In this document: in pieces, positions 12,862 to 25,500 of the stretch
How the letters are laid out: the number at the start of each line of letters is the position of its first letter
How positions within the stretch are numbered: the stretch's first letter is position 1
NCBI GenBank assembly: GCA_029449235.1
Contig: JANATG010000021.1
Location: 310,001 to 374,000, forward strand
Direction of reading: 5' to 3'
Length of the DNA stretch: 64,000 bases
Origin: Linnemannia schmuckeri
Taxonomy: Eukaryota; Mortierellomycota; Mortierellomycetes; Mortierellales; Mortierellaceae
The notes under the pieces: model-generated
What the model was told of the DNA's origin: nothing
The model's database searches: none
Seen by the model: only the letters and a program-made list of their open reading frames with translations
Translations under genes and position numbers: made by a program

Positions 12862-14704
12862 GCGAAGAAAAGACTTCACATGGACAACATACAACTGGAC
12901 TTTCGGGACATTTTCTTTCAATTGGTCAATTGGAGGACTTTCGATATGACCGGAAATGGAATACCGGATAAGGATGCAGGAAGGATGGGCACTGAGACAT
13001 ACAACCGGACTTTTTTTTCCCAGGCCGGAGGTGGATGTGGACGTGGAGGTGGAGGAAAGGGCGCGCATACCATCCAACTTTTTTTTGTTTTAGAAACACA
13101 GAGCCCTTGCCCTTCATCGCTTGCACTACTTTTCGGCGCCCATTTGTTTTGTTTTTTATCTTTCCTTTGACCAATTATCTTTTCTTGCCATGGCTAGTCT
13201 TCTTGCATCATACACACCAACATTCTCACTAAGTTCTTCTCTCTTCTTTGTTCGTTTTACTTGTTACTTCTCTTTTTTTTGTCACTTTAACTGCTACTCG
13301 TACATATTTTCCTCTCATTAATACATTTTTCGTTTTTTCACACACCATGTAAAAATCAACAAAATTGTATCTTGGCTTGGGAGTACAAGAAGGATTTGAA
13401 ACCAATTTCCCAAGTGATATTCTTCTTTCTGTACGCCTGTGTGACCCCCGACACGTGGAGAAGAAGGATAGAGGGGAGAGCGCAAAAAAAAAGTGGGATG
13501 GTAAGAGGGAAAGAGAGCGGGAGGACGGATGTGCCATAGATGGGAACTGTTGATGCGCGATCGCATTATAGGTTGTTTCCGTTTTGCTTTATTTGGACGC
13601 GAGCTTGGTAGCTACGAGAATATACCAAGTATTTGCGATACGCCCTGCCTGGTTCGTTCGTGTTCATATCTTTGAAGATGAAAAAAAGGCGAGCAACAAC
13701 CAGGATAGAGGATATGAGTTGCACGCTCTGCTCGTTTTTGTACTGAGTAGAAAGTGGTGAGGATAGAGGTAATGCAAACGAGAGAGAGAGGTGCTCAATG
13801 AAACACAAAAAAAAAAAAATGGGCGAGATCGCGATAAAATTCGACGTAGGTTATTGTGTTTGTTTTTCTGTGCTTTGTTTCTGTTTGGTTTTTTTTTGTA
13901 TGCATTTTTGTTGAGTGCGCGACGTGGCGGATGAGAAGTGAAGATGGATCGCCTTTAAGTGTGTAATTGAGGGGTTTGTTTGATTGAGTGTAGGAGAGGA
14001 CACGCGGATGCATCCATGGTGCATCGTCTGTGTAAATAGACGCAGGATTGATTGGATTGCATGCTTGAAGTTTTCGGTTGCCCGAGAACGCACATGATTC
14101 ATTTTGCTATTTTTTTTTGTTTGTGTAGCAGGCGTGGAGATGTGAAACGCCGCCGACAGCTGCGATGATCTTTTGTCTCCTTTTTTTAAGAAAAAAAGTT
14201 TCTACCCAGGATGAGATAGAAATCTTCAGGACGACATGGGCGTTTCCGGGTTAAAGAAAACGATCTATGCATCGATTGGAGTTAACAGAACACGCGATCG
14301 ATCCTTTTGATGCGAGCACCTTTGTTTCCATTTCTGTATATGTTTTTCCATGATCGTTTCTTCCTTTGCACACTCCACCAACTACTACGATAGTAGGTTG
14401 CGTGATATTGATGCCCGCTTCTTTTTCATGTCATTTTATGTTGCTGCGTTTTTTTTTTTTTTTTTTTTTTTTTTGCTTGCATTCTAGTTCCTCCGATATA
14501 TACGTAGGAAGCCTCACCACCTGCTGTATTTGTCGCCTCATAATTCTCGGATAGTAAAGTCGTCCTTTGAGTAGTATGAACTTTTTTGATACCATATTAG
14601 ATTTGAACATGTGTGAGGATACATGTCAGCAACCGTGTTTTCTCACTACAGTATATGGTTATTATTTATTTTTGAGTGACTTTTTTTGTTGCTGTTGTCA
14701 TTGT

Positions 14705-14750
<46 letters not shown>

Positions 14751-17700
14751 GCAACATGATGATACGAATGAATGAATGCTGCCAAGTGCTTCACCTCTCT
14801 ACATTTTCCGCTTTCACTTCGTTTCTTTCTAAATGGCGATTCTTGATAATGCATGTACCTTTCATGTCCCGAGAAAAAAAAAATAAGATGATACGCTAAA
14901 CGGTTGAGATCTGGTCCTTCGTGTGTGTAACTGAAAAATGTGAAGGGGATAGACTAGATCTTGAAGGGACAGAGAGGGGCCCTTTTTGTGACACTGGAAA
15001 AAATACTGAGCGAGAGATGGTTGCGATATGGATTGGGCTATTGGCGCCTGCCAAATTTCCGGATTGATTTTTTGGCACTCTTTTTGTTTGTAGGCGATGT
15101 AGGTAGATATACGGTGGTGTAAGTATGCCTTCGTGTGTAATTGTGGAGGTTTGCTTTTCATATTCTTACTAGTCTGGGCGATTACGGCAGTAGAATGAGC
15201 ATTGTATAGCATACTTGATAATTCTGACCTCTAAGGATAATCATTACCGGCTGGTGTCGTTTGTGCAGTGCTGTATTATTAAAAATGAAAACATTAGGAA
15301 ATGATGGATATTTCATTTTCTGGGAGGTCGTTAACCTTTTTTTTGTGTGTGTGTGTGAGCGATACAGACAGCACAAAAGAGGTTCTTTAATTTTGCTTAC
15401 AAAACTCGCGATCCGCAGAGTGCGATACCCTTATCCATCGTTATTATCATTCCTATTTGGTGATTCCTTGTGCTGGCCTTGAGGATCTTTTCTTCTTTTT
15501 CAGAGCTCAACCAACTACCTCGATAATTCGGACGAGTTTTTGCTGTTGATGTAGCCATGGTTTTACTCAGCTTTTTGTGTAGACTCCCTCTTTTTTTTTG
15601 CTTTCATGTACGTTGCTCTGATGCCCGAGATCATTGGTGTGTGCACCTCATTTTATTTTCTTCACGGCTGCTGCGTTTATCTCCTCCCACTTCGTGGATA
15701 CTATACACGCTCCTTTAGGATGATCGACGTTTTCAAAATTTCATCCTTTAGTTAGCTTTTGGATATATGGAGGGGAGGAAGGGATGAAATATCGGTAAAG
15801 CGCGGCCTTTGCTGTATGTCCTCATGTGCTCTGGACGACTTTCTTTCCTCTTCTTCATATTACTTTTCACGGATTCATCATCTCAGTGTCACTTGGTCGT
15901 GCTCTTTACTTTTTGTTTCCGTGTGACAACCTGACCTGAGGTAATGTAGGGAATGGAGTCGCCCATTTTCCCTCTCGCTTATTTTTGTAATTTCCCAAAT
16001 GGCGATCCTTCTGTCGCAACCGGGCGACGCGTGTTCGTAGTTTCACCTCTTTTTGAGGGGTTGTTTCAACATGGGTACTTCTCTGGCGATACAACAAGAT
16101 GGATTCGGTTACTCACTCCATTTTTTTTTCGTTATCATTACAGGGAGGTGGATTCTAAAGGAGCAGCACAAAGGTGTTTGACAAGGCTCAAAAAAAACGA
16201 CAATGTTTTACGGCTTTCAGCTCATTCACGCCTTTTATATACAACTTTAAAGCTGATGTGGGATGTACTGTGGAAAAGGCAAACGGACTCTCTCTTGTTC
16301 GTTAAATATTGGCAGAGTTGCTCTCACTTCTGAGGGATACTTTCTCATTTTATTCAAATATGTGTGGTTTGGATCTTTAATGCCTCAACCTCAAACCACT
16401 TCCGATGGAATGCTGGGATAGCACTAATTCATTTGATTTTTTTTTCACATTTGTACTTCGATGTCCTTGTGGTAGCCTCAGATGCGGCTTGACACTATGC
16501 CAGCTTTGGTTTGCGCAAACAGGCTCGGCTGCCAACAGCGGTTTGATTCTCCTCTTCGTATTATTAGAAAAATAGCGAGGCCTTGATGTTTCGGTATATA
16601 TACATAGATCGATCGATGGGAGGCGAAGATGCACTTTCTACAGAGCTCAGATGACGAAGGAGAGGACTCTGCAATAATTGAAGACAAATATGGACAAATT
16701 TTGACCGACTTCGAAGGTTAACTGTAACATTTCATGCACTAAACCTCATTTCGTGTAGTCGCAATGAACTTTTATGTTCTGTATTCAAACTTTCCTCAGT
16801 TGCTTATATGGGGTTTTTATACGCATTAGCTGCTTGTTGCACGCGAACATGATATGAGATGATAGTTTACTCTCAAACTCTTGATTTTGTTCTTGTTGTT
16901 CGCATTTAACACAAATTCAGAATGACGTGTGCTCCTGGAAGTTCTCTTTATACAAAATAAACCAAGCGGTACTTCAGCATGTATTCATGAAACGGTTTCG
17001 GCACAAAAATAAGAATGAACATGGGATGTGTGGCGTACAAATTGACGTAAACTTTTCTTTGCTTGTTGAAGTACGAGGATACTGTAGCCTTAAACGCGAG
17101 GATTTGCCTTTGACTGCGCTACCGTTAATTATTTTATTCAATTCACGACCGGACCAGTTATCCATACGGACTTTGTAGTATTTCTTTTATCGAACGCGCC
17201 CAAATCAATTGCTGTAAACAGTTGACCCAGGATAGCCATACAAAAAATAAAGTTCGCAGAGCAGTACGGTGGGTCAAACAAAAGACAAGTCAGCAGACTG
17301 GCCTTTTTTTTTGTGCAGTACTTGAGTGTACTTTCATCATTAGCTACATCCTCTTTCTTCTCTCGTTTCTTCAGCTGTACGTTTTCTCATTTTTTCTCCT
17401 TCCTTCATTGTGAACTCTAATGTAAGTCTCTCAATCAGAAAGCGCTTGCTATCTGCACGGGAGATGAAGGTGATATGACGAAGATGATCGTTGATTTAGA
17501 AAACTATTCTTTGTGAAGGCTGGATGTCTGACAATCGGTTGTCCTTTTCTTGAAGTAATCTTTTGGATGTTTTCACACCTCAAAGAAGGTGGGGATAACG
17601 CTTTAAAATGACTCGTACTGTTCTGATCGATGGACGAAAAATTAACAATGATGGACATGGTTAAAAGGTGCTTTTCACCTTGGACGAGGTCGAAGACAGC

Positions 17701-20269
17701 GGCAGTTAGGGCTTTTTTCATATGTTAAATAATAAAGATCGCTTCGGCTGATGAGGGATCGACTGCTGCGGGTTTGCTTGCATGTCTTGGGCTAGCTTTT
17801 ATTTAAAAATAAATCAATCTATTCATATGATCTCTCACATTTTTGTGTTCTTTTGTTTTAAACAACAATAACTCGAAAGATGGAATGCTCCTACTCTCAT
17901 TTCGAAAATTGTATCCATCTGGGTTTTTTTAAAGTGCAACCACATCTCCGATTTGCAAGGTCCTTTTCATGTCTCCTGTCAAGAAGACAGACCGGGCAGT
18001 AAAGGAGGATAGGCGTAAAGATCTTGGTCAAGAAATGGGGAATGGTCGTTTATGAGAACACCAGGTGACGAACTATGAGTTCGCTATCAACAATTCATTG
18101 TTATACTGTTCGAGTGGTGAGGCCACGAGAGCAAGCCACAACTTGATCTTGTCTTGCGACATCTCCTTTTTGTGAAATGAATCGCGTAGCAATAGTAGAA
18201 AATCAAATCTGAAAATTCCTTCAAGGGCAACACAACCTGCTGGTGCTGTTGCAAGAGGGGTTCTTTGTAAAAAAATCTCAATCGTAGTTGGCATTTTTCC
18301 ATTAGACATGTCAACTCGCGTTGGAACTTTCTCATCGCGGACCTTCAGTAACTTTTTCGACTCAAATGTCGGGTTTCTTCGCTTCTTTTTACTTTTGTGA
18401 TGCTTTTGGTTTATGGCTTTTCTCAGTGTACCAAAATTATCGTTGTCAAGTGTCTCGCCCTCGTTAATAAATTTGAAGCATCTCGTTTGAAAACCCATTG
18501 CATTTCTATCAGGACTCTAACATCTTCGAGCGACATTTAAGGTTCAACCATTGCACCTTTTTTTTTTTTTGTTATTTCTTGAAATAAAAATATAAAGGAT
18601 TGTAATGAACAACACTTGTGTACAGTGATGAGATCTGTTTTGTTTCCTACCTCATCTTTGTTGATTTTGCGGATCTCGTTGTCAGCCCTTGCATTGTTCT
18701 TTCTGTTAAAATTTTTTATTGCAACCGTAGTGTTGATGGCGTTGCGCTAGAAGGTGCCTGACTGTCGGATGGAGTTGGGAGTGCAGAGGTTTTTGAGGAT
18801 GAGAGTATGGGGGAGAAAGAAAGGAACTGTGAGGCGGTGGCAGCGGTAAGAGAGGACATTTTTTTATGCACGAAAGGAAATGAGCCTGTGGGCGCCTGAG
18901 TGATGGACATAGTGCATGTGAGTACCAAACAAACAATCACCTCCACTTCTGGAAGCAATCAATTAAGCTTTTATTCCAGAGAGCAACAGATGGAGTTCTA
19001 GAGATCTGATGAGTTCATTTCTGGGAATTATGATTTGGTAAACAAGTGCGTTCCTTCCAATTCATTTTTTCCTTGGTCTTGCTTAACACATTTTCTGTGC
19101 AAAAAAGAATCGTGAAACGAAAAACAATCGAGCTGGCCCGTTCTCGAATCCTTCGTACCTGGCTCTCTCACCTCTTTTTTTTATTACAGTATCTTTGTCT
19201 TCTATCATTTAAGGCATGACCATATTCAGTCCCTTGGTCATTACTTGATAACTCATGTCATTTTGTTGTTGTTTTCCAAAAGAGAGGTAAGGAAATTTAA
19301 AAAAAATTGTAGAAAGGAGAAGAACGTAACCCTTTTTCATTGAACCAAATTGCCGCCACCAAATCAGAAAAGGAAAAAAAATCAGTAACTGTGCTCTCAA
19401 ACGTGTTTTCGCGCCATGCATCACATTTTATGATGTCATTGTCACAAACGCACGTATTTATTGCAAACTGTCGGTTATGACTTAGGACTCCAGCCAGAAA
19501 GATACTTCAGAAAAGATCAATTGAGGGAATCCCGCAGGAAACACTGCTTAAAAAGCGAAAGAGCAAGAATTCCATGTGTCAATCAAAATTATATTAAGGA
19601 ATTATGATGAGACAAAAAAAAAGCACACATGCAATGGGGATCAAATAGACCTATGTTTTATTTTTCTTTGAAGATATCGATAGTCTCGGGAAACATCATC
19701 AGATACGACATTGGTGCTTTATTGAAGATCTTGATTGCGGTTGTAAAAAGTCTGTCGATGTCGCCATCGCCTCTGGAGTACAGGCCGTCATAGGAGCAAG
19801 CAAGCGCGGGTCGGAAAAGGTCGCTTGCAAAAAAAAAATGGTATCGGGCTGTAGGAGCGCAAGTGGATGAAGAAATAGATTTAGTGATGTGTTTTTTTTG
19901 GATGCGCTTTTTCTGTCTTTTTTTGTGTCGGCGGAAAGAGCTTCCGGTCAAATGTCCACCGACCAACTACCGTCTTTGCGCGATTTGATTTTTTTTTCGT
20001 CCTCACTTGTGCTCGTTGTGTTTTTTTTTTTTGGGTGTGGACGCGACAAAGAAAAGGCGAAAATCAAAACATGATCAATATTCATTTCTTTGTTCTTTAA
20101 GTCACAAACCTTGGTCCAATTATATTCTTTGTCGCGCTCACCCTTACATGGAAGACAATAGCCTAAACTAGCAGGTATATACACTTGTTTATACAAAAAC
20201 ACGTCCTCCCGAGTACCTATACACACACATAAACACCTATTTCCGCGCTTGCGTCTCACCCTCCTCAAT
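12862..20269. other. Gene-poor interval of about 7.4 kb
   Basis: I found no gene I can support here. The DNA is AT-rich with many T- and A-runs, including T26 at 14449-14474 and T43 at 14707-14749. Short open frames exist at 18073-18498 (-), 17449-17721 (-) and 19658-19966 (-); none shows a recognised domain. The stretch before 20270 must contain the promoter of the OMA1-like locus. No tRNA, rRNA or snRNA was recognised by eye, but short non-coding RNAs cannot be excluded. Confidence 0.5.
19658..19966 (-). other. Weak open frame, possible orphan terminal exon
   Basis: The last 45 or so codons, starting YDGLYSRGDGDIDRL and ending DIFKEK-stop, have balanced amino-acid composition and codon use like real genes nearby. 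The first half is Lys/Arg- and Phe-rich low complexity and may be untranslated. I recognise no family and see no matching upstream exon before the OMA1-like locus. It could be a relic or chance. Confidence 0.2.
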
Positions 20270-22183
20270 ATGCTGCTCAAATCGATTGGCCAGTTCGCAG
20301 AACTCACAATCCGCGTAGCCTCAAGACCGTCTCTTCTTAAGCCTTCTTCTACTCTTGCTGATGTCGCCATTAGCTCGATCGGGAAGAGAGGGTCTCTTAC
20401 TTCCTCTTCAGGACTCCGACCCCTCCATTACCGGCGGCAGAACTACCCACTCTCCACCAACCTCCGCCCATCGCCAATCAAGGTCACCACCGCCTACTTC
20501 CACTCCTCGCGTCAAACCCAAGCCGCCTCCTCAGTTATCCCAGAAACTTTGCTGGCGCTCAAGATGCTCCAGGGTGAAGTACTCCTGGTCCCAGCGTTCA
20601 TAGCCTCTCACACCCTGGCATACTTCACCTTTGGCCGGAAATGGTTCTCGAACACTGCCAGTCCGAGTTCGAAGGTTGTTCGTGTGGGCAGATGGGTGTT
20701 GAGATGGTCATCTATCGGGTTGGTGGTCATTATGTGTTTGGTTGGACTGGAGCCAGCGCCTAATACTGGGCGAATGAGGTTGTTCTTTTGGACGAACGAC
20801 ATGGCTCCTGTGGGTGCTGTTGGTGCCACTGGTGCTGTGGATGTCGGTGCAGCCTCTACTTCTGCCGCTGTCGCTATTCTCTTGTCACCGTCATTGTCGC
20901 CACCATCAGAACAGCCACCAGGATCTGAGCCTGTCTTCTTAACCGCCGTAGAGGACCGAGAGCAACCGCATGTGGAAGAAAAAGGCCATGTCCACATCGC
21001 AGGTCAGCTTTTACAGGAACTGAAGGACAACAACCTCATCGTCGAGGACCCAGACAACAAGGCATTACAACTCGTCAACCATATCTTCAAGAACTTGTTG
21101 GAAGGCGCTGTCGAGGACGACGGCAACCATTTAAAGCCCTACCTCAAGGACAGTATCTCCCCTGATTCTCTTAAGTCTACGATTACCTTTTGGAACATGG
21201 ACAAAACTAGAGCCAAGTAGAACCCGACGAGATTCGGAAACCGACCGTTCAGGGTACACGTTTCCAAGGACAAGGGTCAACAGACGTTTGCAGACGGATT
21301 CCGGAACATTGTGATTGAACAGGATTTGGTGCTGGCTGTTGGGTATGATGAGGACATGGTTGCGGCGGTGTTGGCACATGAATTGGCGCATGCTATGCAG
21401 GATCATGTCCATGAGCATGTTTCTTACCAGACTACAATTTTTAACGCCGGTTGTAAGTCTTTGACACTTGTTTTGGCTGGTTTGGGTGGATGAACATTTG
21501 TGATGATGAGAGGAGTGCGTTAAGATTTTTGAGGATTAGTAGCGATCAAAAAAATTGAGTTAACAAAATACGTACCCTCACCCTCCCTCTCTTCCACTTA
21601 ATCAACAAATAGGTGCATTACTAGGTCACTTCTGGCCAGCACTCGTAACCCTGGGCCCAATCATTTCCCTCCTCATCCCCTATTACCTCCTCCAAAACTC
21701 TATCCACACCTCACATACATCTCCTTCCGCACTTGCGAAAAGGAAGCCGACTTCCTCTCATTCGAACTGCTGACTCGCGCGGGGTACAACCCCATCTCTG
21801 CCGCGCGGATCCAGAAATTCTTTGTAGAGTCAAAGGAGAAAATCTTGTTGGCTAAGGTTACCGGATGTACTACTTTAACGCAGAAGGCGTTTTTTGAGGG
21901 TGAAAATGTGAAGAGTAAGTATAACGGAAGGCTGGGGAGGAAAAAGGCGAGGAAACTGGATCCGGTGGAAAGACAGGACGAATTGTTGAAGAGGTATAGT
22001 GAACGGAAGCGGTGGGAGGATACACATCCGGATGGAAGGGATAGGGTCGAGTATTTGTTGAAGGCCATGTATCCGGTGCGACAAATGTTCTGGGCGAATG
22101 AACAGGTGAGAAGAGTGCCTGTTAGGCGGTTTAGGTATCGCCCTTCGGCAACTGTGTTGGCTTTGATATCTCTGGACAAGTAG
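20270..22183 (+). pseudogene. Broken M48 metalloprotease, OMA1-like, mitochondrial
   Basis: The frame from ATG 20270 begins with an Arg/Ser-rich presequence, then a hydrophobic span (IGLVVIMCLVGLEPAPNTGRM), and after a TAG at 21218-21220 continues with an M48 catalytic core: ADGFRNIVI, DEDMVAAVLAHELAHAMQDH (HExxH zinc motif). An intron 21453-21612 follows, then a membrane-like segment (GPIISLLIPYYLL), and after a 1-nt loss near 21700 the family segment CEKEADF, LTRAGYNP, which supplies the third zinc ligand (Glu). OMA1-type proteases cleave inner-membrane proteins such as OPA1-like GTPases under stress (known for the family). The TAG follows TRAK and lies in otherwise coding text, and the frame change leaves both halves recognisable, so this looks like a recently damaged gene rather than mis-drawn introns. 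A sequencing error at both sites is the alternative. Confidence 0.7.
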
Positions 22184-22538
22184 ATTTTTTTGCTATTTTT
22201 TGCAGCGGCTTGGGACTGAGCAGTGAAGCGAGAAGGAGAGGAACAATTTATGTTATGAAATTGAGGCGTTTATTTAGAGTGAAAAATAAATAAGAGATCC
22301 TTGACATGAGATGGTAATAAGAGAGTGATAGACATTCGTGGTGGTATTGAAGAGAGAAATAACAAACGTGCATGAAAAAATAACGGAAATTGGGTATCGT
22401 CATCATCCAAGAACAGGAATTGTTCAGGAGTAAAAAAATAAACATGAAAGAAAAAAAGTAAGAGGCATTAACAGAACAAATAAAAAAAAAAAAAGAATGG
22501 AAGGGAACAAAGAACTAAATGACACCAGCGCGTTTTTC
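22184..22538. other. Convergent 3' flanks
   Basis: The interval lies between the end of the OMA1-like locus and the stop of the C1-tetrahydrofolate synthase gene on the other strand. It is A-rich and contains AATAAA-like strings, suitable for 3' processing of both, and nothing else that I could identify. Confidence 0.4.
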
Positions 22539-25500
22539 TTAAAAGAGTCCGACGACGCGGCCGGTGTCAAAGTCAATGTCAATGTCATAAAATGAAGGTC
22601 GTGTCGGGAGACCAGGCATGGTCTGCATGTTTCCGATCAAGGGGTACAAGAAGCCAGCACCGACTGATGCGCGAATATCACGGATGGGGAGACGGAACCC
22701 AGTAGGGACACCCTTCTTTGTGGGGTCATGAGACAACGACAGGTGAGTCTTGGCCATACAGATGGGTAGACCTGCGAATCCTTGGCGAGTATAGGTCGAA
22801 ATCTTTTCCTGGGCTTCTTTGGATAGCTCAATACCATCGGCGCCGTACATCTCCCGGGCGATGGTCTCGATCTTGGACTCGATGCTGTCCTTGACGTCGT
22901 AGAGGTACTTGAAGTCTTGAGGTTGGTCGCAAGCCTTTACGACGGCTTGGCCCAAGTCCACGGCGCCCAGACCGCCCTTAGCCCAGTTGTCACAGGGGAC
23001 AGCGTCAGACGCGCCGGCCTCGATCGCCAGCTTGCGAATCAGAGCCATCTCGGCGTCGGTGTCGGAGGTGAACTTGTTGATCGCCACCACGACAGGCACG
23101 CCAAACTTCTTGGCGTTCTGGATGTGCTTGGTCAAGTTGGCACAGCCGGCTTCGAGCATAGGTAGATTCTCGTTCAGGTAAACCTCGGGCAGGGGCTTAC
23201 CAGGGACGACCTCGGGCCCACCACCGTGCATCTTAAGGGCCTTGACGGTTGCAACGAGAACAACAGCGTTGGGGACCAGGTTGCTGACACGGCACTTAAT
23301 ATCGAAGAACTTCTCCATCCCAATATCAGCACCGAACCCGGCCTCGGTCACGACATAACCCATCTGGCTCGCGTCCGTACCAGGCTCAACACCAGCCAAT
23401 TTGAGCGCGATCCTGTCAGCAATCACCGAACTGTTTCCATGGGCAATGTTGGCAAAAGGTCCAGCATGAACAAAGACAGGCGTGCCCTCCAATGTCTGCA
23501 TCAGATTGGGCTTAATAGCATCCTTCATCAACACCGTCAACGCACCACCAATTCCAATATCATCCGCCGTGACAGGATGACCTGCCCGGTTACTCGCCAC
23601 AACCATCCGACCCAATCTCTGCCTCATATCTTTCAAATCCGCACTCAGAGCCAAGACTGCCATGACCTCGGACGCGACAGCAATATCGAATCCCGTCATC
23701 CGTTCGTGGCCCTGCTCAGTAGGATTACGGCCAACCTCAATCTTGCGCAGGAAGCGGTCGTTAGTATCCATAACACGTTGCCAAGTAATGGTGGCTGGAT
23801 CAATGTCGAGACGGACAAACTTGGAGATCTCTTCGGGGGTCAGGTCCTCGGGCGTAGCTTTGTGGATGCCGAGGCGGTGGAGTCGGTCGAGCATCACGGG
23901 TGCAAATCTGCGCTTACCCTTTTTCTTTGGGCACAATCGGTTAAACAACATCTATTGGCACCAAAAGAAATAAAAAATCGGGTTAGCACCACTTTGATGA
24001 ATGTATGGTTGACATTGAAAAAGCATAAATAATGCAAGTACTTACAGCATCGGTAGCGCTGGTCTCGTGGAACATACGCGCATCAATAGCAGCGGCAAGC
24101 AAGTTGTTAGCAGCAGTGACGGCATGGATGTCACCCGTCAAATGCAGGTTGAACTCATCCATGGGGATGATTTGCGAGTATCCTCCTCCAGCTGCACCAC
24201 CTTTGATACCAAAAGTGGGACCCTGCGACGGTTGACGGACACATCCAAAGGCAATCTTGTCCAAATGCGCTCCAAGGGCTTGAACAAGTCCTACAACAGT
24301 AGTCGATTTGCCCTCACCGAGAGGAGTGGGTGTGATACCCGTCACGACCACGTAACGACCGTTCTGGCGGTGCTCCAGGCGCTTGAGGACGTCGGGGTCG
24401 ACTTTAGCCTTGTACTTGCCATACAGCTCAAACTAAATCATGTACACATAGCAACGAATTGGATGTTAGTTTGATAATTTGAAGGAGAGAAGATGCAATG
24501 GATAACGCTTTACAACCAAAGAAAAAAGAAGTACCTCATCAACGCCGAGTCCGATCTCTTCGGCCATTTGCTTAATGTTCTTTGGCTGCTGGCCCAGCGC
24601 AATATCAATATCGCTAGGCACAGGGGTCTTGAGCTCCAAAGGCAAGGGTGTAATCTTGCCCAACGCACCATTCTCATGTTGAGCCTGCCAGAAGCGACGA
24701 GCAGAGAGAAGAGTGTTCTCCATCAACATGGCGACAGTCATGGGGCCCACACCACCAGGGACGGCGGTGATGTGGCCCGCGACCTGTTGTGCCTTTGAGA
24801 ACTCCACATCCCCCACAAGACGGACACCGCTCTTCTTGGTCAGGTCGCGTTGGGCGTTGATGCCGACATCGATGACAACTGCGCCCTTCTTGAGCCACTC
24901 GCCCTTGATCAGCTCTGCCTTACCTGCAGCAACTACAAGAATGTCTGCTGTCTTGACCTGCGACAGCATGAAAAGTGACGGAATAGGTAAGCTCGTGGCC
25001 TGAACTATGCTTTGAACACATATATCCTTTCAAACTCACAAATCGTTTTTGGTGCTTACAGTCTCGGCGAGGTTCTTGGTCCTGTCGTGGCAAAGGGTGA
25101 CGGTGGCGTTGTTCTTGTTCAAGAGATGGAAGGTTGGGGCACCCTATAGATAGAAACCGAAGGTAATCATCCCACAGTAAGCAAAATTGTAATATTTCCT
25201 GACAAATGCTTAGAAGGCATAAAAAATACAAGAATGGAGTACTTACGACGACATCACTGCGCCCGACGACGACAGCAGTCTTGCCCTCGATCTCAATGCC
25301 AGTGGAGCGGATAAGCTCAAGAACGCCCTTGGGAGTACAGGGGACAAAATCAGGCATAGTCGACAATTTCGCTAAGCGACCAATGTTGGTGGTGTGGAAT
25401 CTATTTGTGTTGTACCAAGAATAGGATGAACATTAGTAAAAAAAATAAAATTTTCGGACTGAGGATTATGGGATCGGTGCAGGGAAAAATAATAGAAGTA

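Noticed and set aside
15700..17800. Possible small nuclear or nucleolar RNA genes
   Set aside because: A few box-like strings (TGATGA, CTGA) occur, but no paired structure or known snRNA sequence could be recognised by eye.
18073..18498. 141-codon open frame on the minus strand
   Set aside because: No recognisable domain, poor codon bias, and no neighbouring exon in frame; likely chance in AT-rich DNA.
22917..24032. Plus-strand open frames of up to 268 codons
   Set aside because: Antisense shadows of the C1-THF synthase exons, without domain similarity.
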